Shown here piece after piece: positions 17,053 to 25,399 of a stretch of DNA of 40,167 bases. The position numbers and the translations under genes were made by a program. The stretch covers positions 1 through 40,167 of the forward strand of contig CAJUFF010000005.1 in NCBI GenBank assembly GCA_910585505.1, read 5' to 3'. The notes under the pieces are model-generated. The model saw only the letters and a program-made list of their open reading frames with translations. It searched no databases and was not told the origin of the DNA. Position 1 is the first letter of the stretch. Every line of letters begins with the position of its first letter. This DNA is from an uncultured Ruminiclostridium sp. Its GTDB lineage: Bacteria; Bacillota; Clostridia; Oscillospirales; Ruminococcaceae.

Positions 17053-17239
17053 GGATACGCCCTCCGTTTAAAGGATTTTTTACCAATGTGAAATCCGAAA
17101 AGCCGTCGTTTCGTTGACTTATGCCGATAACGCCTTCCCCGACTTTTCACAACTGATTAATGTTATCTTTCGGCGCTAAGCGCCTTTTTTATGAAGCTTT
17201 GTCCGACAGCCGCCGTCAATGCTCCCGAAAATAATTTTT

Positions 17240-17455
17240 CTATTGTAAATCCGGATTATCCCTTCTCGAAGGGATCCGTCTGCTGTTGCGGTTAAATTTT
17301 ATTATTTCATCCATGATCTCGTCCATGGACTCCTGGACAATATAGCTGTGACCGTTGCTTAAAACAATTATAGTATCTGGATTTTGTGATACGGATTCTA
17401 TCTGATCCTCATTAAGAAGAAATTGTTTTCCGCCCAATTTTGTTAAATAAATCAT
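17240..17455 (-). CDS. flbD: Flagellar protein FlbD / SwrD
   Basis: A 71-residue cytoplasmic protein, with the family pattern MIYLTKLGGKQFLLNEDQIE and SNGHSYIVQESMDEIMDEII. The Bacillus homologue SwrD raises flagellar motor power and its gene likewise lies between flgE and motA. The ATG has no ribosome site directly ahead. Instead it overlaps, as ATGA, the stop of a short upstream frame that does have one. The C-terminus is basic (NRNSRRIPSRR). Confidence 0.9.
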   Translation of the reverse strand: MIYLTKLGGKQFLLNEDQIESVSQNPDTIIVLSNGHSYIVQESMDEIMDEIIKFNRNSRRIPSRRDNPDLQ

Positions 17456-17478
17456 AATATACAGACGCTTAAGATCAA
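17452..17478 (-). CDS. Possible 8-codon leader peptide coupled to flbD
   Basis: On the minus strand AAGGAG (17489-17494) is 10 nt before a TTG that opens a frame of eight codons. Its TGA stop overlaps the flbD ATG. flbD lacks its own ribosome site, so ribosomes finishing this peptide could restart on flbD. The peptide (MILSVCIL) is hydrophobic. It is too short for any coding statistics. Confidence 0.4.
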   Translation of the reverse strand: MILSVCIL

Positions 17479-17524
17479 CCGTGCGCCGCTCCTTTACGTT
17501 TTATAACGGGATGTTTTTTCGACA

Positions 17525-17695
17525 CGTCAATCAATATTTTCTGCGTTTATTGACGATTGCATTCCTTTTTTGTTTTAACTCATTCATAAATATATCAACG
17601 AATGGGCGCCGACCGTTTATGCACGACCGGACGCCGTTTCGTCAATATTGCGATCACCGTTTACCAATGACAAGCCTATAAAATAAACGGTGATC
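17525..17695 (-). other. Structured leader of flbD / flgE 3' region
   Basis: The 303-bp space between flgE and flbD (17456-17758) has no gene but holds three hairpins: a perfect 12-bp inverted repeat (17652-17663 with 17684-17695, 20-nt loop), a bulged stem (17598-17642), and a 7-bp repeat CGTCAAT/ATTGACG (17525-17531 with 17549-17555). The octamer ACCGTTTA in the loop of the second hairpin equals part of the first stem, so the two can compete for pairing. A weak promoter-like pair (TTGACG, 18 nt, TTATAA) overlaps the third. Confidence 0.5.
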
Positions 17696-17758
17696 TATTA
17701 TGTTTATTTCGCTTAGTTCTTTTTGGTTTTTACCGTATGTTACCGAAAACTACTTAAG

Positions 17759-19450
17759 TTATCTCTTAAGATTTACAAGCTCTTCAAGCATTGTATCGGT
17801 AACGGTGATAACACGGGAGTTCGCCTGGAAGCCTCTCTGAGTAATGATCATATCGGAGATTTCCTGAGAAAGGTCGGCGTTGGACATTTCAAGGGCGGTA
17901 GATACTATGGCACCGGAGCCTACGTCGTTTGCCTTTTTAAGCTCGGGATCTCCAGAACTCAAAGAGGTTTTCCAATAAGTGGTTCCCACCTGATCCAAGC
18001 CTTCGGGGTTCTCAAACAACGCCAGATCTATACGACCCATGGCAATCGTTCCATGTACGGTGTGTACGCCGTAGATTACGCCGTCATCGTCGATAAAGAT
18101 GGATTCAAGGTCCTTGGTGGTCTGTTCGGCAGCGATGGAGCCGCCGGTAAGCTTTACGGTTTCCATGGTTTCGGCGATGCTCTTATAGAAGTTGTCTTTA
18201 CCTTCTTTAAGGCCAAGCCTTACATTGGTGTCGCCGAGATTATTGGCAATATTGACGGAAATTGCGTTGCCGGTGGTAACATCGGTACCGGCAACCTGAG
18301 TAACGGTGATAAGCTTTTTGGGATCGCCGCCCGCAGCTTCTTTGATTGCCGCGTCAATCTGTTCTTTGGTAATATCGGTTGTGGTGGTGTTGGGAATCCT
18401 CAGTGTAAGCACGTTTCCGGACCAACTCGCCTTTACGTCGCTTGCATTGTTGTCGACAGGCTTGTAACCAATAATGTTGATTTCGTATTTGTTGGCGAAA
18501 GCGCCTGCGGTAGAAGCTTCAAATGTAAGGTCAAGCTTTTCCGTTGTAGGATTGCCTCCGGCAGTTGCAGGAGGAATGGTCACCGTATGCTCAATCCTAT
18601 TGTTAGCCTTTGTCGCGAGTGTATTGCCGGGCTGGTTATTATACTCGATTTCAAGAGGAAGTATACCGGGTATGTCAATACCACCAGCTTCCATAGCTTC
18701 TTGAATCGCTTGTTCAAGCGTTTTTAAGCCGGTTATCTCGTTACCGGCATCGTCCAGAACTTTTTGTCCTTCATAAATAAAAGTCTGATCCAAATCTATT
18801 CTTACGGTAATAGTTCTGTCATTTTGAGTAGCGAACGGAGTCTCGTCATCATCAATATCCATTATATTAAGAGAAATATTTCCGTTATCACCGTAACCGG
18901 CAGCGGAAATTGTATATGTATACTCGTTAGTACCGTCCTTATATACTTTTTCCACACTCGCCTTCTCGTTGTCAACGGGAGGAACATAGAGGTTGATTCT
19001 GTTTGCAGAAGCTTCAATTCCGGTGGGATCGCCGCTGACGCCCAATACGATATTACCGCTGGCGTCACAAAGGTTGCCTACGTTATCTATATGGAAATTA
19101 CCGTTTCTGGTGTAGTAAACATTGCCCGCCTGATCCATTACCTGGAAAAAGCCTTCGCCCTGGATGGCGCAGTCGGTAACGCTGTCGGAATAGGTAAGAC
19201 CGGACTGTGTCATTATCTGACCGATGGAGTTGAGCTGCGCGCCGTAACCTACCTGGTTAGCGTTGCGGCCGCCGCTTGTGGTGTCTCCGCTTGTGGCGTA
19301 GGATTTATTCTGATAGAAAACATCCTTGAAGGTAACGGCGCTTGCCTTATAACCTGTGGTGTTTACGTTGGAAATGTTGTTACCGATAACGTCCATTCTC
19401 TGGTTGTGAACCTTAAGACCCGCCACACCGGAGTAAAGTGATTTCATCAT
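17759..19450 (-). CDS. flgE: Flagellar hook protein FlgE
   Basis: The product has the hook-protein N-terminus MKSLYSGVAGLKVHNQRMDVIGNNISNVNTxGYK and a C-terminal helix (SQEISDMIITQRGFQANSRV), with a large variable surface domain between about residues 150 and 440. I use the ATG at 19450, ten bases after AGGA; an in-frame ATG 18 codons earlier would add a Lys/Gly/Ser stretch not seen in the family. At 563 residues it is longer than typical hook proteins (about 260-450). It is exported and polymerises into the hook, capped by FlgD. Confidence 0.93.
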   Translation of the reverse strand: MMKSLYSGVAGLKVHNQRMDVIGNNISNVNTTGYKASAVTFKDVFYQNKSYATSGDTTSGGRNANQVGYGAQLNSIGQIMTQSGLTYSDSVTDCAIQGEGFFQVMDQAGNVYYTRNGNFHIDNVGNLCDASGNIVLGVSGDPTGIEASANRINLYVPPVDNEKASVEKVYKDGTNEYTYTISAAGYGDNGNISLNIMDIDDDETPFATQNDRTITVRIDLDQTFIYEGQKVLDDAGNEITGLKTLEQAIQEAMEAGGIDIPGILPLEIEYNNQPGNTLATKANNRIEHTVTIPPATAGGNPTTEKLDLTFEASTAGAFANKYEINIIGYKPVDNNASDVKASWSGNVLTLRIPNTTTTDITKEQIDAAIKEAAGGDPKKLITVTQVAGTDVTTGNAISVNIANNLGDTNVRLGLKEGKDNFYKSIAETMETVKLTGGSIAAEQTTKDLESIFIDDDGVIYGVHTVHGTIAMGRIDLALFENPEGLDQVGTTYWKTSLSSGDPELKKANDVGSGAIVSTALEMSNADLSQEISDMIITQRGFQANSRVITVTDTMLEELVNLKR

Positions 19451-19540
19451 AAGCTTATTGTCCTTTCTGCTTTGACTTGATCCGTGTATTTTACCGCCCT
19501 TCAATCGGTCGGGGCGAAGATGTTTCCTTTCGGTCCGACA

Positions 19541-19957
19541 TCATACAATCACGGTCGAGTCTATGTTTGTAAATACGTTTTCTTTTAAATCCGCCTGTGA
19601 TACTGTTGTAATAACCTTGTTGTTCGCGACGCTTACTATATATGCCGTTCCGTCCACCAATATGAGGGACTGACCGCAGCCCTTCTGCGCCGCCAGCTCA
19701 ACGCCCTTGTTCAGCCGCTCCAACGCGTCGTTTTCCGTAACGTCAATTTCTCTGCTTTCAAGCCTTTTGATGGCGTGATTGCTGAACTGTACCTGACTTT
19801 TTCCCGACAGCATTGTGCGAAGCTCTTCCGCAAAGGAATTTCCCTTTTCGTTAACTTTGGGCAGATCGACTTCCGCGGAAATATTACTTTTTACACTTTC
19901 AACAGGCTGATTTATTATGCTTTGGCTTCTTGTCTGTAAAAACTCGCTTAAAAGCAT
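19541..19957 (-). CDS. Flagellar operon protein (TIGR02530/DUF3766-like)
   Basis: A 138-residue protein of the small family found between flgD and flgE in many Bacillota, recognised by QFSNHAIKRLESREIDV followed by a beta-rich end (GCGQSLILVDGTAYIVSVANNKVITTV). No biochemical role is firmly known; location suggests a part in hook assembly. No signal peptide or membrane segment. The ATG follows AGGTGAG. Spacing to flgD is 33 bp, so they are cotranscribed. Confidence 0.8.
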   Translation of the reverse strand: MLLSEFLQTRSQSIINQPVESVKSNISAEVDLPKVNEKGNSFAEELRTMLSGKSQVQFSNHAIKRLESREIDVTENDALERLNKGVELAAQKGCGQSLILVDGTAYIVSVANNKVITTVSQADLKENVFTNIDSTVIV

Positions 19958-19990
19958 AAGCTCACCTGCCCTTTCAATTTAGACAAAATA

Positions 19991-20803
19991 TTATGTATAT
20001 AATATCATATCCATCAGATCGTTTGACTGACCTTCCGCTTTATCGTCGGAAGAATCCGAATTGTCCGTTCCTTCCGACGGCTTTGTTTCCGTTTCGCCAT
20101 CGTCGGTATCGGGTTCCGTCTTGTCATCGGTATCGGGAGGAGTTACATCGTTGGGCTTATCAAAATCGCCTACCTTTATAACGCTGTCCAAAGGATAAGA
20201 TAGACCCTTCATTACGATACGGTATACTCCGTTTTCCACTTCTATGCTTTCAACAATTCCGCTTTCGATAATCGTTTGATTGTTCCCGTTTTGCGCTTTA
20301 AGCATTACATTCTTACCGATAAGGCTTACCGCATATGCTCCGTCAGTAGCCGACAGCGTGCTGCCGGACGGGTTGCTGGAAACATTCATTACCGAGCCTA
20401 AGGGATAGCGCTTTCCGTTAACGGTGATTTCAACGTTCTTTTCATCGCTTATATCAACGCCGGTAACTATGCCGGTTTCAATCTTAAGCTTTACCTTTCC
20501 GTTTTCATCGACGCCGTCTCTGGTGGACACTGTAACTGTTCTTCCCGCAAGGCTTGAGGCGTAATTTACGGTGTTGTAGTAAAGGCTTCCCTCGTTGGTC
20601 TGGAGCGCTGTAAAGCTGGCCAGCTGTGAAACAAACTCGGTGTTGGAGGTGGGCTCAAGAGGATCCTGATTGGTCATTTCCGCCATAAGAAGCTGGAAAA
20701 ACGTATCTACCGACACTATCGATTTGTCATCGTTTTCAAAATACTGGGCGTATTTGCTGCGAACATCATCAATGCTGCTTACGGGATCGGTATTGTATGC
20801 CAT
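19991..20803 (-). CDS. flgD: Flagellar hook cap protein FlgD
   Basis: A 270-residue protein with the conserved FlgD N-terminus (FFQLLMAEMTNQDPLEPTSNTEFVSQLASFTALQ) that caps the growing hook. Two Tudor-like repeats follow (SLAGRTVTVSTRDG and SLIGKNVMLKAQNG). The last 55 residues are almost all Asp, Glu, Thr, Ser and Pro, an acidic disordered tail that is unusual for FlgD, ending in a hydrophobic LMDMILYT. ATG with AAAGGAG. Exported by the flagellar system. Confidence 0.92.
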   Translation of the reverse strand: MAYNTDPVSSIDDVRSKYAQYFENDDKSIVSVDTFFQLLMAEMTNQDPLEPTSNTEFVSQLASFTALQTNEGSLYYNTVNYASSLAGRTVTVSTRDGVDENGKVKLKIETGIVTGVDISDEKNVEITVNGKRYPLGSVMNVSSNPSGSTLSATDGAYAVSLIGKNVMLKAQNGNNQTIIESGIVESIEVENGVYRIVMKGLSYPLDSVIKVGDFDKPNDVTPPDTDDKTEPDTDDGETETKPSEGTDNSDSSDDKAEGQSNDLMDMILYT

Positions 20804-20893
20804 ATTTTCTCCTTTCCGTCCTTTTGGGACAAAATTAAATTTTATTTAGGAAGTTATGTTCAATGTGTAAACATTGCAGCTGACTTTTCGATT

Positions 20894-23134
20894 TCAGACC
20901 GCGCTTTGAAGTACCTTTTCAAATTCGCCGTCGTCGTCGCCGTCCTCTTCAATGTTTCTCACATAAGGGTTCTTGCTGCTTCCTTCATAATTCTGCTGTT
21001 CCGCTCTGCCGTCCTGCTCCGCACCGTACACTACCTGATATTTTTCAAGCTGCGTCCCCTGATCTCTCATGCTTTCCTGAACATTTTCGGCTCTTGAAGC
21101 AAGAATGGCCGCGGTTTCCTTGTTATCCGCCGAAATGGTTACGCTGAGCTTACCCGCGTTTTCCACAAGCTTAATGGAGATCCTGCCCATGGTTTCAGGG
21201 TTAAGAGTAACCAGCAGCGTGGTTTCCTGACCCTTTTCGGGAAGATTGGCAAGAATCTGATTAACCACCTGAGTAACTACCCTGTTTACCGCTCCGCCGA
21301 TAGGAAGAGTTCTGGGAATCGGGGCTTCGATTGGTTTTGAGGAAACAAGCTTTACATCGGAGAATGATATGTCTTCCTCCCCATTATCCGACTTTGCGTC
21401 GCTTTTTTCCTCTTTGGCGTTACCGAAGTAAGCGTCCGCTTCTTCGGATTCTCCTTCAGCGAGAGAACTTTCCTTTTTCTTAACTCCGAAAAGCCGCGCA
21501 AGCTCGTCAAATTCGCTTTCGGAAGCTTCCTCGGTCTTTTCGTCCGACAAATCCGCTTCCTTTACCGATATCGAAGCCGATTCATCTTCTCTTGCAGCCT
21601 TAAGATTCCGCTTTGCATCGTTGTAAACGGTAAGCGCAATTTGTTCGTACATACCGTTTTCCGCTTCATCAACTTGAATTTCGGATACCTGCACTTCCCT
21701 GACGGAAATCTGTTCCGTTTCGGTCTGCATGGGTTCCGCAACGGGTTCTTCTACACTTTGGGGCAAAACTGTTTCGGAAACGGAGTGGAAGAGGGTTTTT
21801 TCCGCATTCGCATTATTTCCTGCCGAAAAATCAAAGTTTTCCGATATGTCCGATGTACCCGCGGAGGATAGAGACATATCCGCTTCGGAGAGATAAGCGT
21901 TATCGCCAGACAAAGCGCTTTCGGATTGATTTTCTCCTATCGGCGTTACCTGTTCGGCAGCCGATATGAACTCTTCAGTTTGCAGCGCCGTGCCGGAAAT
22001 GTTTCCTAACGACCGGAAACCGTTTACTGCGGGAAACACACCGGATTCAGTTTCCGCTTCGACTGTGTGCGACGGGGCAACCGACTGCCAAGCAAAATCG
22101 TTTGTCTGAATGTCGGATACGGTGTGAGCGTCAATGTTCACTTGAGCAACCGTTTCGGTCCGTACGGTTATGTTGTCCGACGAATGTGTATGTATCGGCG
22201 GAATAACGGGATCGGTACCTACTTTTCCGTGTCTGTCAAAGTCAAACTGCTCCGGATAAAGCTTATTGTTCGTCTCTTTTGCGGGAAATCCCACAGGATT
22301 TTCGGAACCCTCCGTCTCAACGGTCTCGTTCAAGTTGAAGACGTAATCTCCAACAAACGACGCTTGGGTCTGCGCAGAAGCTTCTCCGCTCATTTCGGCG
22401 TTTTTCTCCGCGTTCTCAAGCATATTTTCAATGATCTGCATGAGCGCTCCGCCCAAATTCTCCTCGTCTTCGTCCTTATCGGAACCAAAAGGCGAATCCG
22501 TGTCGGTTTTTCCGTTAATACCATCCACAAGCTTCATAAGAAAGAGAAGAAGCTTTTCTTCAAACTCTTCCCGATTCTTTTCCGGATCGTTCAGCTCCTT
22601 AAACGCTTTCAAAATCGCATTTTCCAAAGCTTCCTCCGCCTGCTGCAAAAGATTCTTGGTCACAGTGTTTTCATTTTCCCGCGAAAAAGAACCGGCAGCC
22701 TGCGATAAAGCTTCATCATTTGTCTCTTCGGACGCTTTTTCCGTTTCACCGCTTTCGGGACGTTTTATGTCTTTCAACTGTTCAAGCTCTTTTACCGCCT
22801 CTTCGTCAATCTTTACACTGCCGCCGTTTACCGCCGATTCGGAATATATCTCCGATTTCTCCGAGCTTCCGTTTACGTCGGTCTTTGACGCAGAAGCAGT
22901 ATTTTCCGCATCGGAAGAATTGATCGCGGACGAATCCTGATTGTTTGCTCCCGATACCTTCACAGGCTTAGCGGCAGTTTTGCCGGAAGAACTTCCCATG
23001 TCGGTAATTTTACTGCCTGTTTGCCTAAGACTTTGCATAAATCCGTCGGAAATTTTCTTTCCGGAGTCGGCGTTACCGGATTGGGAAATCTGCTGCCGTA
23101 AAATAAAGCCGTTTGCTACATTGATATCTGTCAA
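20894..23134 (-). CDS. fliK: Flagellar hook-length control protein FliK
   Basis: At 746 residues this is much longer than common FliK proteins (about 370-500). Roughly the first 610 residues are a low-complexity Ser/Glu/Asp/Asn-rich region, and the C-terminal Flg_hook domain carries TTLLVTLNPETMGRISIKL and LRDQ-like ESMRDQGTQLEKYQVVYG. FliK is exported as a molecular ruler, and its C-terminal domain then touches FlhB to switch substrate class. It starts with TTG, 7 nt after AGGAGG, and has a strong promoter about 100 bp upstream. Confidence 0.9.
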   Translation of the reverse strand: MTDINVANGFILRQQISQSGNADSGKKISDGFMQSLRQTGSKITDMGSSSGKTAAKPVKVSGANNQDSSAINSSDAENTASASKTDVNGSSEKSEIYSESAVNGGSVKIDEEAVKELEQLKDIKRPESGETEKASEETNDEALSQAAGSFSRENENTVTKNLLQQAEEALENAILKAFKELNDPEKNREEFEEKLLLFLMKLVDGINGKTDTDSPFGSDKDEDEENLGGALMQIIENMLENAEKNAEMSGEASAQTQASFVGDYVFNLNETVETEGSENPVGFPAKETNNKLYPEQFDFDRHGKVGTDPVIPPIHTHSSDNITVRTETVAQVNIDAHTVSDIQTNDFAWQSVAPSHTVEAETESGVFPAVNGFRSLGNISGTALQTEEFISAAEQVTPIGENQSESALSGDNAYLSEADMSLSSAGTSDISENFDFSAGNNANAEKTLFHSVSETVLPQSVEEPVAEPMQTETEQISVREVQVSEIQVDEAENGMYEQIALTVYNDAKRNLKAAREDESASISVKEADLSDEKTEEASESEFDELARLFGVKKKESSLAEGESEEADAYFGNAKEEKSDAKSDNGEEDISFSDVKLVSSKPIEAPIPRTLPIGGAVNRVVTQVVNQILANLPEKGQETTLLVTLNPETMGRISIKLVENAGKLSVTISADNKETAAILASRAENVQESMRDQGTQLEKYQVVYGAEQDGRAEQQNYEGSSKNPYVRNIEEDGDDDGEFEKVLQSAV

Positions 23135-23235
23135 AATCGTACCTCCTTTCGTATAAAAATATTTATTGAAAAGGACTTTAGTCCTGTTTCAAGCCTTTTT
23201 TTAAAAAAACCGGCTCATAAATGCCCACGTTAATA

Positions 23236-23264
23236 ATTATACACTTTTTTGCATAAAAAGTCAA
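23236..23264 (-). promoter_or_regulatory. Strong sigma-A-type promoter for fliK
   Basis: On the minus strand TTGACT (23259-23264) and a perfect TATAAT (23236-23241) are exactly 17 nt apart, within the 209-bp gap between fliJ and fliK. Transcription would start near 23229, giving a leader of about 95 nt that contains a small AGGACT/AGTCCT hairpin and ends in AAAGGAGG. This is the best promoter match in the window. Confidence 0.8.
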
Positions 23265-23343
23265 CAAATTTCAGCCAAAAAAATATATCATTTAACTAAA
23301 AATATTCTCTTTAAAATTAAGAAATTTGGTTAAAACACAAAAA

Positions 23344-23796
23344 TTACTGTTTAGCCGCCGCGACCTGCTTATTCCCACCGAAAAACTCTTCGAGAAAGCT
23401 TTCGTTTTCCTTGGTCTCCCGCTCACGGTATTCCTCAAGCTGATGCTCCTCCAACTTTTCAAGCTTTTTGACTTCCTTGGTCGCTTCCAGTACGTCCTCA
23501 AGCTTTTTTTCTATCTCTATGTTTTTTTCGGCTATCTCCCTACGCTTTAACTCCAGCTCTTGCTTCCTTAAGGTAAGAAATCTGTTGGCAACCGATATTT
23601 CGTTTGGGAATGCTCCCCTTCGGTATATTCTCCGAAGCTCCTCCGTTTTTACCGATATGGCCTTTTTAATGTCATCCTCTTCCTCCGTAAGCTGAGTAAG
23701 CTCCGCCCGAAGAGCGGCCAGATCGTTTTTTTCCATTTCCTCAAGCTGCATTCGATATTGTTTTATTCTGTCGAGAGTGAACTGAAACTTCTTCAT
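23344..23796 (-). CDS. fliJ: Flagellar export chaperone/stalk protein FliJ
   Basis: A 150-residue protein predicted to be one long coiled coil, with Leu/Glu/Lys heptads nearly throughout, beginning KFQFTLDRIKQYRMQLEEMEKN. FliJ is the central stalk in the FliI ATPase ring and cycles export chaperones. I use the ATG at 23796 since the ATG four codons upstream directly abuts the AAGGA ribosome site. It follows fliI in the usual order. Confidence 0.88.
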   Translation of the reverse strand: MKKFQFTLDRIKQYRMQLEEMEKNDLAALRAELTQLTEEEDDIKKAISVKTEELRRIYRRGAFPNEISVANRFLTLRKQELELKRREIAEKNIEIEKKLEDVLEATKEVKKLEKLEEHQLEEYRERETKENESFLEEFFGGNKQVAAAKQ

Positions 23797-23875
23797 TTTT
23801 ACGATCATTCCTTCCTCTCAATTATATATGAAATATCAGCTTTTTTGTTTATGAAAAGCAGCATAAAATCCGGTT

Positions 23876-25183
23876 TTACTGCACAGATTCCTTCAGAAGC
23901 CTTATTGTATCGGTCAAGTCAAAGGATTCGTCTACTGCCTGAGTAAGAAAACCGTTTATTTTGTCTATTTTGGAGATAGCCTCGTCAAGCTTTGGATTTG
24001 TTCCGCTTTTATATGCGCCGATGGCTATAAGATCATAGTTAGAGTTGTAAAGAGCAAGAAGGTTTCTGAGTTTTGCCGCCGCCTCCTTATGACCTTTGTC
24101 GCATATGATGCTCATAAGTCGGCTTATACTCGGAAGTATGTCTATTGCGGGATAATGATTCTGTGCAGCCAGCTTTCTGGAAAGGACTATATGTCCGTCA
24201 ATGATACCTCTCACCGTATCGGAAATAGGCTCGTTGGTGTCATCGCCTTCTACAAGCACGGCGTAAATTCCCGTAATGCTTCCACCCTCAAAGCAGCCCG
24301 CTCTTTCAAGCAGCTTAGGCATATCGTTATATATCGAGCTGGTATATCCTCTCATTATTGGAGGCTCTCCAATGGAAAGACCCACGTCCCTTTTCGCCAT
24401 GGCAAAACGGGTAAGGTTATCCATCATCAGCAATACGTCCTTACCCTGCTGCATAAAATATTCCGCAATGGCGGTGGCCGTCTGAGGACACTTGCTTCTC
24501 ATCATGGCAGGCTGATCGCTTGTGGCTACCACCACAACGGAGCGCTTCATGCCTTCTTCGCCCAGATCGTTTTCTATGAACTCTCTTACCTCACGGCCAC
24601 GTTCTCCTACGAGAGCAATAACGTTAAGGTCGGCCTTGACCTTTTTTGCAATCATTCCCATAAGGGTACTTTTACCTACTCCGGAACCGGCAAATATACC
24701 TATTCTTTGACCCTTGCCCAAAGTACACAAACCGTCTATCGCCTTTACGCCCAATTCCAGCGGCTCCGCAATCTTAGGACGCGCCAACGGGTTTACCGGT
24801 ATTCCGGAAATGGGCATTTCGTCGGTATAGTCAATTTTACCGCCGTTATCCAGCGGATTACCGATTGCATCGACAATACGTCCGATAAGGGCGTTTCCCG
24901 TTTTTACCATAAGCTGTTTACCCGTATTGTCGACTATGCTGCCCGGTCCTATGCCTTCGATGTCGGTATATGGCATCAGAAGAACTTTATCCGACTGAAA
25001 TCCTACCGCTTCCGCAAAAATAAAGTCTTTTTCGCTTCCCTTTTTGTAAACCCGACAGACGTCGCCTATATTGCATTCCGGTCCGCTGGCTTCAACGGTC
25101 ATCCCTATTATTTTTTCTATTTTTCCCATACTGCGCCTTGGCTCAAAGTCCGCAAGCGCTTCGGTAAATCCTCTTAAATCCAT
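23876..25183 (-). CDS. fliI: Flagellum-specific ATPase FliI
   Basis: The 435-residue type III export ATPase has Walker A GSGVGKST (166-173), Walker B around VLLMMDNLTRFA, and the conserved GEPPIMRGYTSSIY stretch that separates FliI/type III ATPases from F1 beta. It forms a hexamer at the base of the export gate, with FliH as regulator. The ATG has only a weak ribosome site (CAGG). The 216-bp gap to fliH contains a palindromic repeat. Confidence 0.96.
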   Translation of the reverse strand: MDLRGFTEALADFEPRRSMGKIEKIIGMTVEASGPECNIGDVCRVYKKGSEKDFIFAEAVGFQSDKVLLMPYTDIEGIGPGSIVDNTGKQLMVKTGNALIGRIVDAIGNPLDNGGKIDYTDEMPISGIPVNPLARPKIAEPLELGVKAIDGLCTLGKGQRIGIFAGSGVGKSTLMGMIAKKVKADLNVIALVGERGREVREFIENDLGEEGMKRSVVVVATSDQPAMMRSKCPQTATAIAEYFMQQGKDVLLMMDNLTRFAMAKRDVGLSIGEPPIMRGYTSSIYNDMPKLLERAGCFEGGSITGIYAVLVEGDDTNEPISDTVRGIIDGHIVLSRKLAAQNHYPAIDILPSISRLMSIICDKGHKEAAAKLRNLLALYNSNYDLIAIGAYKSGTNPKLDEAISKIDKINGFLTQAVDESFDLTDTIRLLKESVQ

Positions 25184-25331
25184 AAAAAAACCTGTTTTAT
25201 TCTTTTAAAATATGTTCCCGTCATCGTTTCAAATCATACGGCAACGTAAGAAAAGCGTAAATAATGTAAAAAAGCGCTTTCAGAGTAATTTTTATTGAAA
25301 ATACCATCTGTACGTTGAATCAAAATAAATT

Positions 25332-25391
25332 TAATACTGATAACCATTTTGACTATGATTTTATCCTGTGTCAAAATGGGTTGTTAGTATA
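25332..25391. repeat. Palindromic repeat between fliH and fliI
   Basis: CCATTTTGAC (25344-25353) and GTCAAAATGG (25370-25379) form a perfect 10-bp stem with a 16-nt loop. Pairing extends with gaps through TTAATACT on the left and AGTATAA on the right. The outer motif resembles the ends of the palindromes at 1547-1632 and 36991-37042. It lies inside the operon and could reduce read-through or stabilise the fliH mRNA end. Confidence 0.55.
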
Positions 25392-25399
25392 AGACAAAA

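Noticed and set aside
17123..17131. GCCGATAA resembling the -10 element of a sigma-28 promoter on the plus strand
   Set aside because: No TAAA about 15 nt upstream and no plus-strand gene downstream.
17172..17190. GGCGC-TAA-GCGCC hairpin followed by T6 between flbD and motA
   Set aside because: The T run serves only the plus strand, where no transcript is expected. I would not call it a terminator of the minus-strand operon.
25269..25282. A 12-of-14 match to the CcpA binding site (cre) between fliH and fliI
   Set aside because: The position inside an operon without a promoter, and an AT-rich background, make a chance match likely.
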